From: Halichondria panicea
Lineage: Eukaryota > Porifera > Demospongiae > Suberitida > Halichondriidae
Length of the DNA stretch: 64,000 nucleotides
Reading direction: 5' to 3'
NCBI RefSeq assembly: GCF_963675165.1
Contig: NC_087379.1
Span: 8,028,339-8,092,338 of the forward strand
Shown here: piece by piece, positions 12,374-22,857 of the stretch
How the letters are laid out: every line of letters begins with the position of its first letter
How positions within the stretch are numbered: the first letter of the stretch is position 1
Made by a program: the position numbers and the translations under genes
Notes under the pieces: model-generated
What the model was told of the DNA's origin: nothing
Seen by the model: only the letters and a program-made list of their open reading frames with translations
Databases searched by the model: none

Positions 12374-12424
12374 ATTGGTGTCTAAATTAATTGTGCATGG
12401 GTATGTTTTCCTAATTGGTCTGTA

Positions 12425-13100
12425 AGGGGGTTGTGCATTCCCTTGTAAGGGGTTTAGTTCTCTAAGTAGGTTGTATATATGCCTCTCTCTCTAAGGGGAC
12501 TAGGTTGTACTGATGCCTCTCTCTAAGTAGGTTTGTTTGGTTGTGCATTCCTCTGTAAGGGAGTTTAGTTGTGTATGCCTCTCTAAGGGGGTTGTACTGA
12601 TGCCTCTCTCTAAGGGGACTAGGTTGTACTGATGCCTCTCTAAGGAGGTTTGTTTGGTTGTGCATTCCTCTGTAAGGGAGTTTAGTTGTGTATACCTCTC
12701 TCTAAGGGGGTTGTACTGATGCCTCTCTCTAAGGGGACTAGGTTGTACTGATGCCTCTCTCTAAGGGGGCTTGGTTGTACTGATGCCTCTCTCTAAGGGG
12801 ACTAGGTTGTACTGATGCCTCTCTCTAAGGAGGTTTGTTTGGTTGTGCATTTCTCTGTAAGGGAGTTTAGTTGTGTATGCCTCTCTCTAAGGGGACTTGG
12901 TTGTACTGATGCCTCTCTCTAAGGGGACTTGGTTGTACTGATGCCTCTCTAAGGGGACTTGGTTGTACTGATGCCTCTCTAAGGAGGTTTGTTTGGTTGT
13001 GCATTCCTCTGTAAGGGAGTTTAGTTGTGTATGCCTCTCTCTATATAAGGTGGTTGTGATTCCTCTGCAAGGGGGTTTGCCTCTAAGGTGGTTTGGCTGT
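12425..13100. repeat. Minisatellite, about 32-bp unit
   Basis: About 20 copies of a unit built from gcctctctctaaggggacta and ggttgtactgat, interspersed with a longer variant (ggaggtttgtttggttgtgc). Long ORFs on either strand here are by-products of the repeat. Confidence 0.9.
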
Positions 13101-13262
13101 GTAATGCCTCTGTGCATGGTTGTACCTCTGTATGGGGGTTTGGTTTGGGTTTGTTGTCTCCATTGGTGGTTGGAACGGTCATGGAATAGCACTGGTGGGC
13201 TGGATGCTTCGGACTGCAGGTAGCTTGTAGCCCCTCGTGTAGAGTGGTCTATTCGACTGCAG

Positions 13263-15188
13263 ATAGCATTGTCTGGCCAGCTCAACTCCTTCGTCTGTAA
13301 CCGTCGAGACCTCCTACCGCTCTTCACGACCCTGCAGCTGAGGTACCATCATACTATCTATATCTGCATGCCCCCCTCCAAAGCCATTGCATTGCCTCGC
13401 CTGTGTTAATTAGGTTAGGCCAATTTGTTTGTGTTTCTACACTTGTAGCTTGATTTGTTAGGTATAGATAGATAGCTTTTTTTTTCTTTTCACATAATCT
13501 TGCACCAGCCAGATTATCAGATCCATGAGCATTAGTATAGATCTAATACCCTCAAAGTGAGGGTAATGATTCATATATACTATACTCTTTTTGTGTAATC
13601 ACTGTGTTTGTTTTTTTTTGTTCGTTATCAGACCAAATTCTCCCTTAGGCCAATTAGTGGTTGTAGTTCTGCACAGCCACTGTGTGGTTGTGCAGTTTAA
13701 TTTTTCTTTGTGTACTTACATTTATATAAATATCCCTACATACTCGTTATAGAAGTTATAAGAATCAGGCTTTATCACAATTAAATGCATGCAAGATTAT
13801 TAGAACCACCTTAATATAACCAAAAAAAAAAACCGGGTAACACCACCAAAAAAACCTTTTTTTGTTTTAGAGTAAGAGCTTTCATTCGTGCATACTTTAC
13901 TTACTTTGTGTTCAATCTTGTTTGTGCTTTTTTAGGATAGTTTAGTTTTTTTTTTTCTGTTCTATGTTTGTCTTGTCGGCGAGGCTTGTATGCAATTGGT
14001 GGCGGGTGGTGGTGGCCTCTGCAATGATCACGCACACACATGACTAGTCACCACAGAGGGGATACCTAATCCCGGGGTCAATGCTAGGCTCTACACTCAT
14101 TCTTACCAATGGCTGCAAAGCCAACTGAACTCAGGCAGTCCAGCTCAGAGCGAGCTCTTGTACTAACCAATGGCTGCAAAGCCAACTGTCCTGCTCAGAG
14201 CGAGCTTATCTAACCAATGGCAGGAGCACAAATGAAGTGCCTATTGCCCAATTCAAAGCCTCTTACTGAATGTTGGCTAATAGATCAGACTACTCCCAAC
14301 AAAGGAGAATGTCACTTAACCAATGACAATGACAATGGCACAATATGCCTGAAAGCCTTAATCAAGAGTTGCTGCATTGACCCCAGTGGTGTACTTATCA
14401 TGCAATATATGATGTGTCATGCAATGTGTATCACCATTATGATGCAACATGAGTATATTGTAGTCAGTAACTGCCTGCATGATTGAGTTACCTATATCAT
14501 CACTGATCATCGTAACAGTGACTCAGATTTGAACCCCTCCTAACCAGCACTCTCAGTGTTGCTCAGAGCGAACTTAGGCTATTAACAGCACAAATCAAGT
14601 GCCTGTTATAATTTTAACTGACTAAGTGTGTTGCCACTTTAAGCTCTGGAACTATGCTCTCTATAATCATATAGATCTAGCAGCATTGCAGCAGTGGGTC
14701 AAAGCACCAACTGTCGGCTGTGGTTGCTACCATGGCAACACTCTGTGTCATACATATAATTATAATTGTACTTATCCACTCTCTGTATATCTTTTACAAG
14801 AACAGATGATCACATGAGCAACAGAGCTGCTTAGTTGGGAAAACACTGCATACTGCCAGTGACAGGAAGAAGAGCACGGCACCTGTCTTGGCCTAGCTGT
14901 GTCAAGATCAATATGCCCCAGGGCACTGTACTGTGTCTTGTCTGTTGCTTGCTTGTATGCAGCCCATGCTGGCTAACCAGTGTCATGTACATGGTTGTGT
15001 GCATGTGCAATACTTTTTCCACAGGTTGCCATGTTAACAAATAGTTAGCCTAACCTGTATTGATTTGCTTTCAGCTCATATGCCTCTGAAGGTTCAGTTC
15101 GTGAGCCTATCTCTCCAGTACGTGCACGTAGTGATGGTGGCCGCTGTGACCCGTCAATTGCAAACCAGTTCATCCACTATACTATCAG
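13263..15188 (+). CDS. Two phase-compatible orphan exons
   Basis: Candidate exon 13263-13342 (after ctgcag, before gtacc) reads IALSGQLNSFVCNRRDL and ends LLPLFTTLQL with two spare bases AG. Candidate exon 15075-15188 (after gctttcag, before gttcc) needs exactly two bases and reads SSYASEGSVREPISPV and so on to GGRCDPSIANQFIHYTI, again ending with AG. Phases agree and the text is protein-like, but I recognise no family. A third piece, 15263-15285, follows an AG and joins in phase; the next repeat unit then reads to a stop (CAATAA) in that frame. The gene may therefore end in the first units of the tandem array. Tentative. Confidence 0.3.
14095..14225. repeat. Short tandem duplication
   Basis: Three partial copies of ctaaccaatggctgcaaagc followed by caactg and ctcagagcgagct, with a further degraded relative near 14560. 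The stretch 14226-15074 otherwise shows no supported gene. Confidence 0.6.
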
Positions 15189-15279
15189 GTTCCAATCGTG
15201 TACTTTGTATTATCGTGTTTCTTTACGCTTACCTGTGAATGGTCATGTGTGTACTTCTAGTACAAGCCCCTCAAGAACC

Positions 15280-18200
15280 AATAGTAAGCTCCATTGTGTA
15301 CTTTGTAACCTCTTGATTTCAGACCAGTATGTGTGCGTACCTCAATAACCAACAGTAAGCTCCATTGTGTACTTTGTAACCTCTTGATTGCAGACCAGTG
15401 TGTGTGCGTACCTCAAGAACCAACAGTAAGCTCCATTGTGTACTTTAATTTGTAACCTCTTGATTTCAGACCTGTGTGTGTGCGTACCTCAAGAACCAAC
15501 AGTAAGCTCCATTGTGTACTTTGTAACCTCTTGATTTCAGACCTGTGTGTGTGCGTACCTCAAGAACCAACAGTAAGCTCCATTGTGTACTTTACCAGCA
15601 ATTATTGCTGAATCAGCTAAAACGCAGCCACGCCCACGATTTTTAATATGTTTTGTGTGTAAAAAATTAGTTTAGCTACTTATCTTTTTTAGTTCTAATT
15701 CCGGAGGTCTAAACCTTCCTTTAAGCTCAACATTTTTAGTGCAGTAGGTAGTTCAAAGGTTTGTGCAGACTATTCAATCGGGAGGAAGCATGGTACTCTA
15801 TGCAAAGTAAGTTATTAGCTTTTACATTTAAAATTAACAGCTAGAAAACTACGTTTTTTGCAAAATCTCACCTTTGGCTGAATGAACAGCTCCCTCCCGA
15901 TTGAATAGTCTGCACAAACCTTTGAACTACCTACTACACTAAAAATTTAGAGCTGAAAGGAAGGTTTAGACCTCCGGAATTAGAACTAAAAAAGATAAGT
16001 AGCTAAACTAATTTTTTACACACAAAACATATTAAAAATCGTGGGCGTGGCTGCGTTTTAGCTGATTCAGCAATAATTGCTGGTCCCAGTTGGTCCCAGT
16101 CCTTAACCTACCTGAGTGTGTGTGTGTGTGTGTGCGTACCTCAAGAACCAACAGTAAGCTCCATTGTGTACTGTGTAACCTCTTGATTTCAGACCAGTGT
16201 GTGTGCATACCTCAAGAACCAACAGTGAGCTCCATTGTGTACTTTGTAACCTCTTGATTTCAGACCAGTGTGTGTGCGTACCTCAAGAACCAACAGTAAG
16301 CTCCATTGTGTACTTTGTAACCTCTTGATTTCAGACCTGTATGTGTGCGTACCTCAAGAACCAACAGTAAGCTCCATTGTGTACTTTGTAACCTCTTGAT
16401 TTCAGCCCTGTGTGTGTGCGTACCTCAATAACCAACAGTAAGCTCCATTGTGTACTTTGTAACCTCTTGATTTCAGACCTGTGTGTGTGCGTACCTCAAG
16501 AACCAACAGTAAGTCCATTGTGTACTTTTTAACCTCTTAATTTCAGCCGTGTGTGTGCGTACCTCAAGAACCAACAGTAAGCTCCATTGTGTACTTTGTA
16601 ACCTCTTGATTTCAGCCCTGTGTGCATGTGTGTGCGTACCTCAAGAACCAACAGTAGGCTCCATTGTGTACTTTGTAACCTCTTGATTGCAGACCTGAGT
16701 GCGTGCGTACCTCAATAACCAACAGTAAGCTCCATTGTGTACTGTGTAACCTTTTGATTTCAGACCAGTGTGTGTGCGTACCTCAAGAACCAACAGTAAG
16801 CTCCATTGTGTACTTTGTAACCTCTTGATTTCAGCCCTGTGTGTGTGCGTACCTCAAGAACCAACAGTAAGCTCCATTGTGTACTTTGTAACCTCTTGAT
16901 TTCAGACCAGTGTGTGTGCGTACCTCAAGAACCAACAGTAAGCTCCATTGTGTACTTTGTAACCTCTTGATTGCAGACCTGTGTGTGTGCGTACCTCAAG
17001 AACCAACAGTAAGCTCCATTGTGTACTTTGTAACCTCTTGATTTCAGACCTGAGTGCGTGCGTACCTCAATAACCAACAGTAAGCTCCATTGTGTACTGT
17101 GTAACCTCTTGATTTCAGACCAGTGTGTGTGCGTACCTCAAGAACCAATAGTAAGCTCTATTGTGTACTTTGTAACCTCTTGATTTCAGACCAGTGTGTG
17201 TGCGTACCTCAAGCATCATCAGTAAGCTCCATTGTGTACTTTGTAACCTCTTGATTTCAGACCAGTGTGTGTGCGTACCTCAAGAACCAACAGTAAGCTC
17301 CATTGTGTACTTTGTAACCTCTTGATTTTAGACCAGTGTGTGTGCGTACCTCAAGAACCAACAGTAAGCTCCATTGTGTACTTTGTAACCTCTTGATTTC
17401 AGACCTGTGTGTGTGCGTACCTCAAGAACCAACAGTAAGCTCCATTGTGTACTTTGTAACCTCTTGATTTCAGACCAGTGTGTGTGCGTACCTCAAGAAC
17501 CAACAGTAAGCTCCATTGTGTACTTTGTAACCTCTTGATTTCAGCCCTGTGTGTGTGCATACCTCAAGAACCAACAGTAAGCTCCATTGTGTACTTTGTA
17601 ACCTCTTGATTTCAGACCAGTGTGTGTGCGTACCTCAAGAACCAACAGTAGGCTTCATTGTGTACTTTGTAACCTCTTGATTTCAGACCAGTGTGTGTGC
17701 GTACCTCAAGAACCAACAGTAAGCTCCATTGTGTACTGTGTAACCTCTTGATTTCAGACCTGTGTGTGTGCGTACCTCAAGAACCAATAGTAAGCTCTAT
17801 TGTGTACTTTGTAACCTCTTGATTTCAGACCAGTGTGTGTGCGTACCTCAAGCACCATCAGTAAGCTCCATTGTGTACTTTGTAACCTCTTGATTTCAGA
17901 CCAGTGTGTGTGCGTACCTCAAGAACCAACAGTAAGCTCCATTGTGTACTTTGTAACCTCTTGATTTTAGACCAGTGTGTGTGCGTACCTCAAGAACCAA
18001 CAGTAAGCTCCATTGTGTACTTTGTAACCTCTTGATTTCAGACCTGTGTGTGTGCGTACCTCAAGAACCAACAGTAAGCTCCATTGTGTACTTTGTAACC
18101 TCTTGATTTCAGCCCTGTGTGTGTGCATACCTCAAGAACCAACAGTAAGCTCCATTGTGTACTTTGTAACCTCTTGATTTCAGACCAGTGTGTGTGCGTA

Positions 18201-18360
18201 CCTCAAGAACCAACAGTAGGCTTCATTGTGTACTTTGTAACCTCTTGATTTCAGACCAGTGTGTGTGCGTACCTCAAGAACCAACAGTAAGCTCCATTGT
18301 GTACTTTGTAACCTCTTGATTTCAGACCAGTGTGTGTGCGTACCTCAAGAACCAAACAGT
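15280..18360. repeat. 71-bp tandem array with a splice acceptor and donor in every unit
   Basis: About 35 copies of a 71-bp unit, interrupted once by the foldback element at 15594-16084. Each unit consists of accagtgtgtgtgcgtacct plus caagaaccaaca (32 nt), then gtaagctccattgtgtactt plus tgtaacctcttgatttcag (39 nt). The 39-nt part starts GTAAGC and ends TTTCAG, so it has the form of a complete minimal intron, and the 32-nt part that of a micro-exon. Copies differ by single substitutions. The 32-nt segment has no stop in any of its three frames, except in variants carrying caataa. Whether it is spliced is unknown; a 39-nt intron would be very short. Confidence 0.85.
15594..16084. mobile_element. 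491-bp foldback element inserted in the 71-bp array
   Basis: Nearly perfect inverted repeat with arms of about 200 bp. It starts accagcaattattgctgaat and ends with the complement, attcagcaataattgctggt. The short loop contains agcatggtactctatgc. It splits a repeat unit, so it arrived after the array formed. No transposase is encoded, so it is a non-autonomous MITE or foldback element. The very high arm identity suggests a recent insertion. Confidence 0.9.
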
Positions 18361-20565
18361 AAGCTACATTAATAGTTCTACATGTGCTGTGGAATACTCT
18401 GTCTCTTTTATTTCAGCCCTGTGTGTGTGCGTACCTCAATAACCAACAGTAAGCTCCATTGTGTACTTTGTAACCTCTTGATTTCAGACCAGTGTGTGTG
18501 CATACCTCAAGAACCAACAGTAAGCTCCATTAATAGTTCTACATGTGCTGTGGAATATTCTGTCTTATTGATTTCAGACCAGTGTGTGTGCGTACCTGAA
18601 GAACCTACAGTAAGCTACATTAATAGTTCTACATGTGCTGTGGAATATTCTGTCTCTTTGATTTCAGACCAGTGTGTGTGCGTACCTCAAGAACCAACAG
18701 TAAGCTACATTAATAGTTCTGCATGCGCTGTGGAATATTCTGTCTCTTTAATTTCAGACCAGGGCTCTAGGGTTAGGGTTAGGGTGTGTGCATACCTCAA
18801 GAACCAACAGTAAGCTCCATTAATAGTTCTACATGTGCTGTGGAATACTCTGTCTCTTTGATTTCAGACCAGTGTGTGTGCGTACCTCAAGAACCAACAG
18901 TAAGCTACATTAATAGTTCTACATGTGCTGTGGAATATTCTGTCTCTTTTATTTCAGACCAGTGTGTGTGCGTACCTCAAGAACCAACAGTAAGCTCCAT
19001 TAATAGTTCTTCATGTGCTGTGGAATATTCTGTCTCTTTGATTTCAGACCAGTGTGTGTGCGTACCTCAAGAACCAACAGTAAGCTACATTAATAGTTCT
19101 ACATGTGCTGTAGAATATTCTGTCTCTTTGATTTCAGACCAGTGTGTGTGCGTACCTCAAGAACCAACAGTAAGCTACATTAATAGTTCTACATGTGCTG
19201 TGGAATATTCTGTCTCTTTTATTTCAGACCAGTGTGTGTGCGTACCTCAAGAACCAACAGTAAGCCTCATTAATAGTTCTACATGTGCTGTAGAATATTC
19301 AGTCTCTTTGATTTCAGACCAGTGTGTGTGCGTACCTCAAGAACCAACAGTAAGCTACATTAATAGTTCTACATGTGCTGTGGAATATTCTGTCTCTTTT
19401 ATTTCAGACCAGTGTGTGTGCGTACCTCAAGAACCAACAGTAAGCCTCATTAATAGTTCTACATGTGCTGTAGAATATTCAGTCTCTTTGATTTCAGACC
19501 AGTGTGTGTGCGTACCTCAAGAACCAACAGTAAGCTACATTAATAGTTCTACATGTGCTGTGGAATATTCTGTCTCTTTTATTTCAGACCAGTGTGTGTG
19601 CGTACCTCAAGAACCAACAGTAAGCCTCATTAATAGTTCTACATGTGCTGTAGAATATTCAGTCTCTTTGATTTCAGACCAGTGTGTGTGCGTACCTCAA
19701 GAACCAACAGTAAGCTACATTAATAGTTCTTCATGTGCTGTAGAATATTCTGTCTCTTTGATTTCAGACCAGTGTGTGTGCGTACCTCAAGAACCAACAG
19801 TAAGCTCCATTAATAGTTCTACATGTGCTGTGGAATATTCTGTCTCTTTTATTTCAGACCAGTGTGTGTGCGTACCTCAAGAACCAACAGTAAGCTCCAT
19901 TAATAGTTCTTCATGTGCTGTGGAATATTTTGTCTCTTTGATTTCAGACCAGTGTGTGCGTACCTCAAGAACCAACAGTAAGCTACATTAATAGTTCTGC
20001 ATGTGCTGTAGAATATTCTGTCTCTTTGATTTCAGACCAGTGTGTGTGCGTACCTCAAGAACCAACAGTAAGCTCCATTAATAGTTCTTCATGTGCTGTG
20101 GAATATTCTGTCTCTTTGATTTCAGACCAGTGTGTGCGTACCTCAAGAACCAACAGTAAGCTACATTAATAGTTCTGCATGTGCTGTAGAATATTCTGTC
20201 TCTTTGATTTCAGACCAGTGTGTGTGCGTACCTCAAGAACCAACAGTAAGCTACATTAATATAGTTCTACATGTGCTGTGGAATATTCTGATTTCAGACC
20301 AGTGTGTGTGCGTACCTCAAGAACCAACAGTAAGCTACATGAATAGTTCTACATGTGCTGTGGAATATTCTGTCTCTTTGATTTCAGACCAGTGTGTGTG
20401 CGTACAAGAACCAACAGTAAGCTACATTAATAAATCTACATGTGCTGTAGAATATTCTGTCTCTTTGATTTCAGACCAGTGTGTGTGCGTACCTCAAGAA
20501 CCAACAGTAAGCTCCATTAATAGTTCTGCATGTGCTGTGAAATATTCTGATTTCAGACCAGTGTG
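18360..20565. repeat. 90-bp tandem array derived from the 71-bp unit
   Basis: About 24 copies. The 32-nt exon-like part is the same as in the 71-bp array, but the intron-like part is replaced by a 58-nt segment (gtaagctacattaatagttc ... tttgatttcag). Unit length is a multiple of three and one frame has no stop, giving open frames of 401 codons at 18786-19991 and others nearby. The repeated peptide reads VPQEPTVSYINSSTCAVEYS and so on. Alternating a/b variants (ttg/ttt, tac/tcc, tgg/tag) recur every 180 bp, pointing to amplification of dimers. Whether it is translated unspliced, spliced or not expressed is open. Confidence 0.85.
18768..18784 (+). repeat. Interstitial telomere-type repeat
   Basis: tagggttagggttaggg, almost three copies of the animal telomere motif TTAGGG, replaces part of one exon-like segment in the 90-bp array. 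The sequence is plain; its origin (break repair or chance) is inference. Confidence 0.8.
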
Positions 20566-20599
20566 TGTGTCTAGTACAATTAAGCCCTCCTAGAAACAG

Positions 20600-21502
20600 T
20601 GAGTTCCCTGGTGATAGCAAGCTAGGGTGTGTAATCCGCTCGCCTTAAAGTACTCCAAAATATGAGAAGAGACGAAATTGCTAGTAAAGTGTTTAAACAT
20701 TGCCTAGAGAAGGAACAATGAACTGTACACTTGATCATAATTATAATTATTGTTATTTTAGCATTATTTGTTTTGTGCCTGTTATTTATGAATCGGTTTG
20801 CTTGTATTATAATTTGTGAATGTCTTGATACATAATTTGTATATAATTATGTGCAGTATCAGTAACGTATTTAATTATTATGATGGTTATAATTATATAT
20901 CCCCATGCCATGCACGGATTGTTGGCTGTGTATATTGTTTATACCTTATATCACCTCATGTATTAATATTCTTTCTACATTTCTTGTATGTACCGTTATC
21001 ATTCTATTTTAGCACCAGCCTCGGTTAGGACGCCCTCTTTTATAACGCCTATAATTATACTACCATATAAAATCACGTACATTGTTTTTAGAAAAATAAT
21101 TATTTTTTACTGGATCACGGTATGCATGTATAAGTATACATTACCCGGCAGGTCACAATTGTTAATTATTAAAATGGTTAATTCATATAATGCCAAGACA
21201 CAATAATGTCATCAGCTAGCTACTAAACACATACAGCTCTCAAAATGACAACTGAACGATCTACTAGTAGCTACACGATAACAATAATAAACTAGATAGC
21301 TGGCTAGATAATCACTCGCTAAAATGCTGATACTAGAGCTAATAGCAGACAACTCAATTGAAATGAGGTTAAGTTGAAATCGTTATCCAAAATTCATAGT
21401 CCAAATCGTTGCAGTAGGTCAGAGGGGTTTACTCAGTCTTGCTTAGTGGGGGTTCAGATTTATGTTGGGCCCAGGAAAGAAGTGTTGAACTATCAGCGTT
21501 GC
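20600..21502. other. No gene seen
   Basis: A+T-rich sequence between the tandem array and the SELENOK locus. Short open frames only, none with splice or family support. It may include the 3' UTR of the SELENOK transcript on the minus strand. Confidence 0.5.
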
Positions 21503-21691
21503 TCAGACTCCAGATACTTTAGTTCTCAAAGAGGTCATAGGTGGTGGCTGAGAGTGTGGTGTCCTCGGAGGGTGAGGTTGGGTCGGTGGTGCCACTGCTG
21601 ATAGGGGGCTCATATCGGAGGTGATGTCATTACTGTAGAATGGAGCATCTGCTGACCACATGTTGGTGCTGTCCCAGTTAGGACTGGTGCT
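21503..21691 (-). other. Possible last exon of the SELENOK transcript
   Basis: Follows ctctgcag on the minus strand. In one frame it reads STSPNWDSTNMWSADAPFYS and on to KVSGV-stop, 62 residues with protein-like composition. The donor right after the UGA exon (21952) leaves two bases, which would put this exon in another frame and add about 18 residues. A duplicated copy of the donor motif (ggatgaggaag) further downstream would fit the long frame. So it is either a C-terminal extension, 3' UTR, or part of another transcript. Confidence 0.35.
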
Positions 21692-21839
21692 CTGCAGAGA
21701 GAGGGGGGGCATCATGATCAGATAATATACACAGTGTAGGTCTGCTAAAACATACAGTACATTATACAGTACAAGTTTGTGTGTGGTCAATGTACACTAT
21801 AAAATCCTAACATGTGTATCAACTTTCTAACACAACACC

Positions 21840-21968
21840 CACACCGCCCACACCACCCACACACACACACACACACACACAATACCTTCCTCATCCACCA
21901 CCACACACACACACACCACACCTTCCTCATCCACCACCCACACACACAATACCTTCCTCATCCACCGC
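21840..21968. repeat. CA-rich repeat with triplicated donor motif
   Basis: (CA)n tracts separated by three copies of accttcctcatccacc. On the minus strand each copy is ggatgaggaag followed by gt, that is, the Sec codon context plus the splice donor of SELENOK. Confidence 0.7.
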
Positions 21969-22657
21969 CCATGGGGGGAGGTCCAGCACCACCACCAGCA
22001 CCCTTACCAACACGACCAATACGTCTCCCTTGATCAGCACTGCACACACAAAGGTAGGAATAATAAATACCGTATAGCGCGAAATTTTCGAGGGGCTTAA
22101 TTTTCGCGGATTTCGTGGGTTGGAATTCTACACGAAAATTAAGTCCACGAAAAGTGTTCGTTAATAAGAATTACCTGCTATCATGCAAATATTTAAAGGC
22201 GTGGCTTCCGGTAAGCAGTCATTCCGCGAACATTGTGCAACGAAATGGCTTTTAGAGGCCAATCCACGAAATATAAGTGCCTCGAAAATTTCGCGCTATA
22301 CGGTACTAGGTAGGCATAAAATTGGCAACACAAAACAAAACAGTATAAGAGACACTATAAACGCACACTCCAGATCGCCTATAGTCTGTGCTGCGTGATG
22401 GTCCAGTAGCACTAGCTCCAGGGCTTATTAGAGTCTTGAAGCTGTGAGAGCAGGGAAGGGTTGAAACACACTGGCATGATCAGGGTGTGTGTAACTTACA
22501 ACAAGACAAAGAAGTTAATGACAGCCCAGAACAAGTCAACGATACCGTCCACACTCAGCCATGACCTGTTCTCAAGGACTTTACCTGCACACAGTAGAGT
22601 ATGGAGTGTGTGTCAGCTAATATCACACTCACACTTACCTCCTGATAAATACACCAG
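21953..22657 (-). CDS. SELENOK: Selenoprotein K with in-frame UGA
   Basis: Small ER-membrane selenoprotein (SELENOK/SelS group), a cofactor for ER palmitoylation and ER-associated degradation (family knowledge). Minus-strand exons: 22657-22639, 22584-22500, 22441-22367, 22039-21953, all phase-consistent. The peptide runs VYLSG, then KVLENRSWLSVDGIVDLFWA with VINFFVLFFKTL (the single membrane helix), a polar stretch STDYRR, and GRRIGRVGKGAGGGAGPPPM followed by GGG-U-G. The UGA is at 21960-21958, where vertebrate SELENOK has its GGUGR selenocysteine. Two oddities: the position equivalent to Met1 is CTG (22657-22655), with no ATG between it and an upstream stop; and after GGA-AG a GT donor follows instead of Arg-stop. 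I did not find a convincing SECIS element by eye. Confidence 0.8.
22068..22305. mobile_element. MITE family C, copy 1
   Basis: Terminal inverted repeats taccgtatagcgcgaaattt at the left and its complement aaatttcgcgctatacggta at the right. The interior is rich in ttttcgcgga and cacgaaaa segments. The TA ends fit a TA target duplication of the Tc1/mariner type. Lies in a SELENOK intron. Confidence 0.85.
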
Positions 22658-22857
22658 AGCTTCCTTGAATCTTCTTGTATGGAACTACTTGCACCACTTG
22701 TACATGTACACATACTAGAACTCAGCTAGCTAGCTAGCTCTTTGATCTATTGTATGGAGACCACGCCCCTTCTACTGTGGGTGGCAGTAGAAAGGCGTGG
22801 TCTTGATCTCGTGAGGGCAAACAAACAACAAATGGGCGTACCTGCTACCTGATAATA
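22658..22857. promoter_or_regulatory. Bidirectional promoter region with palindrome
   Basis: Only 200 bp separate the SELENOK start (minus) from the ANK-ROC gene start (plus). A 44-bp inverted repeat lies at 22759-22802: gaccacgcccc, ttctactg and the complementary cagtagaaaggcgtggtc. It contains GC-box or KLF-like CCACGCCCC on both strands. Promoter function is inferred from position. Confidence 0.5.

Noticed and set aside
12462-13327. Minus-strand open frames across the 32-bp minisatellite
   Set aside because: Repetitive peptide created by the repeat unit, no start context or neighbours.
15280-20565. CRISPR array
   Set aside because: Repeats are contiguous with no unique spacers, the units carry eukaryotic splice signals and the genome is animal.
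21691-21770. A SECIS element in 21200-21950 (minus strand)
   Set aside because: ATGA ... AA ... TGA combinations can be found (for example near ctATGAcctctttg) but the stems pair poorly by eye; not claimed without a folding tool.
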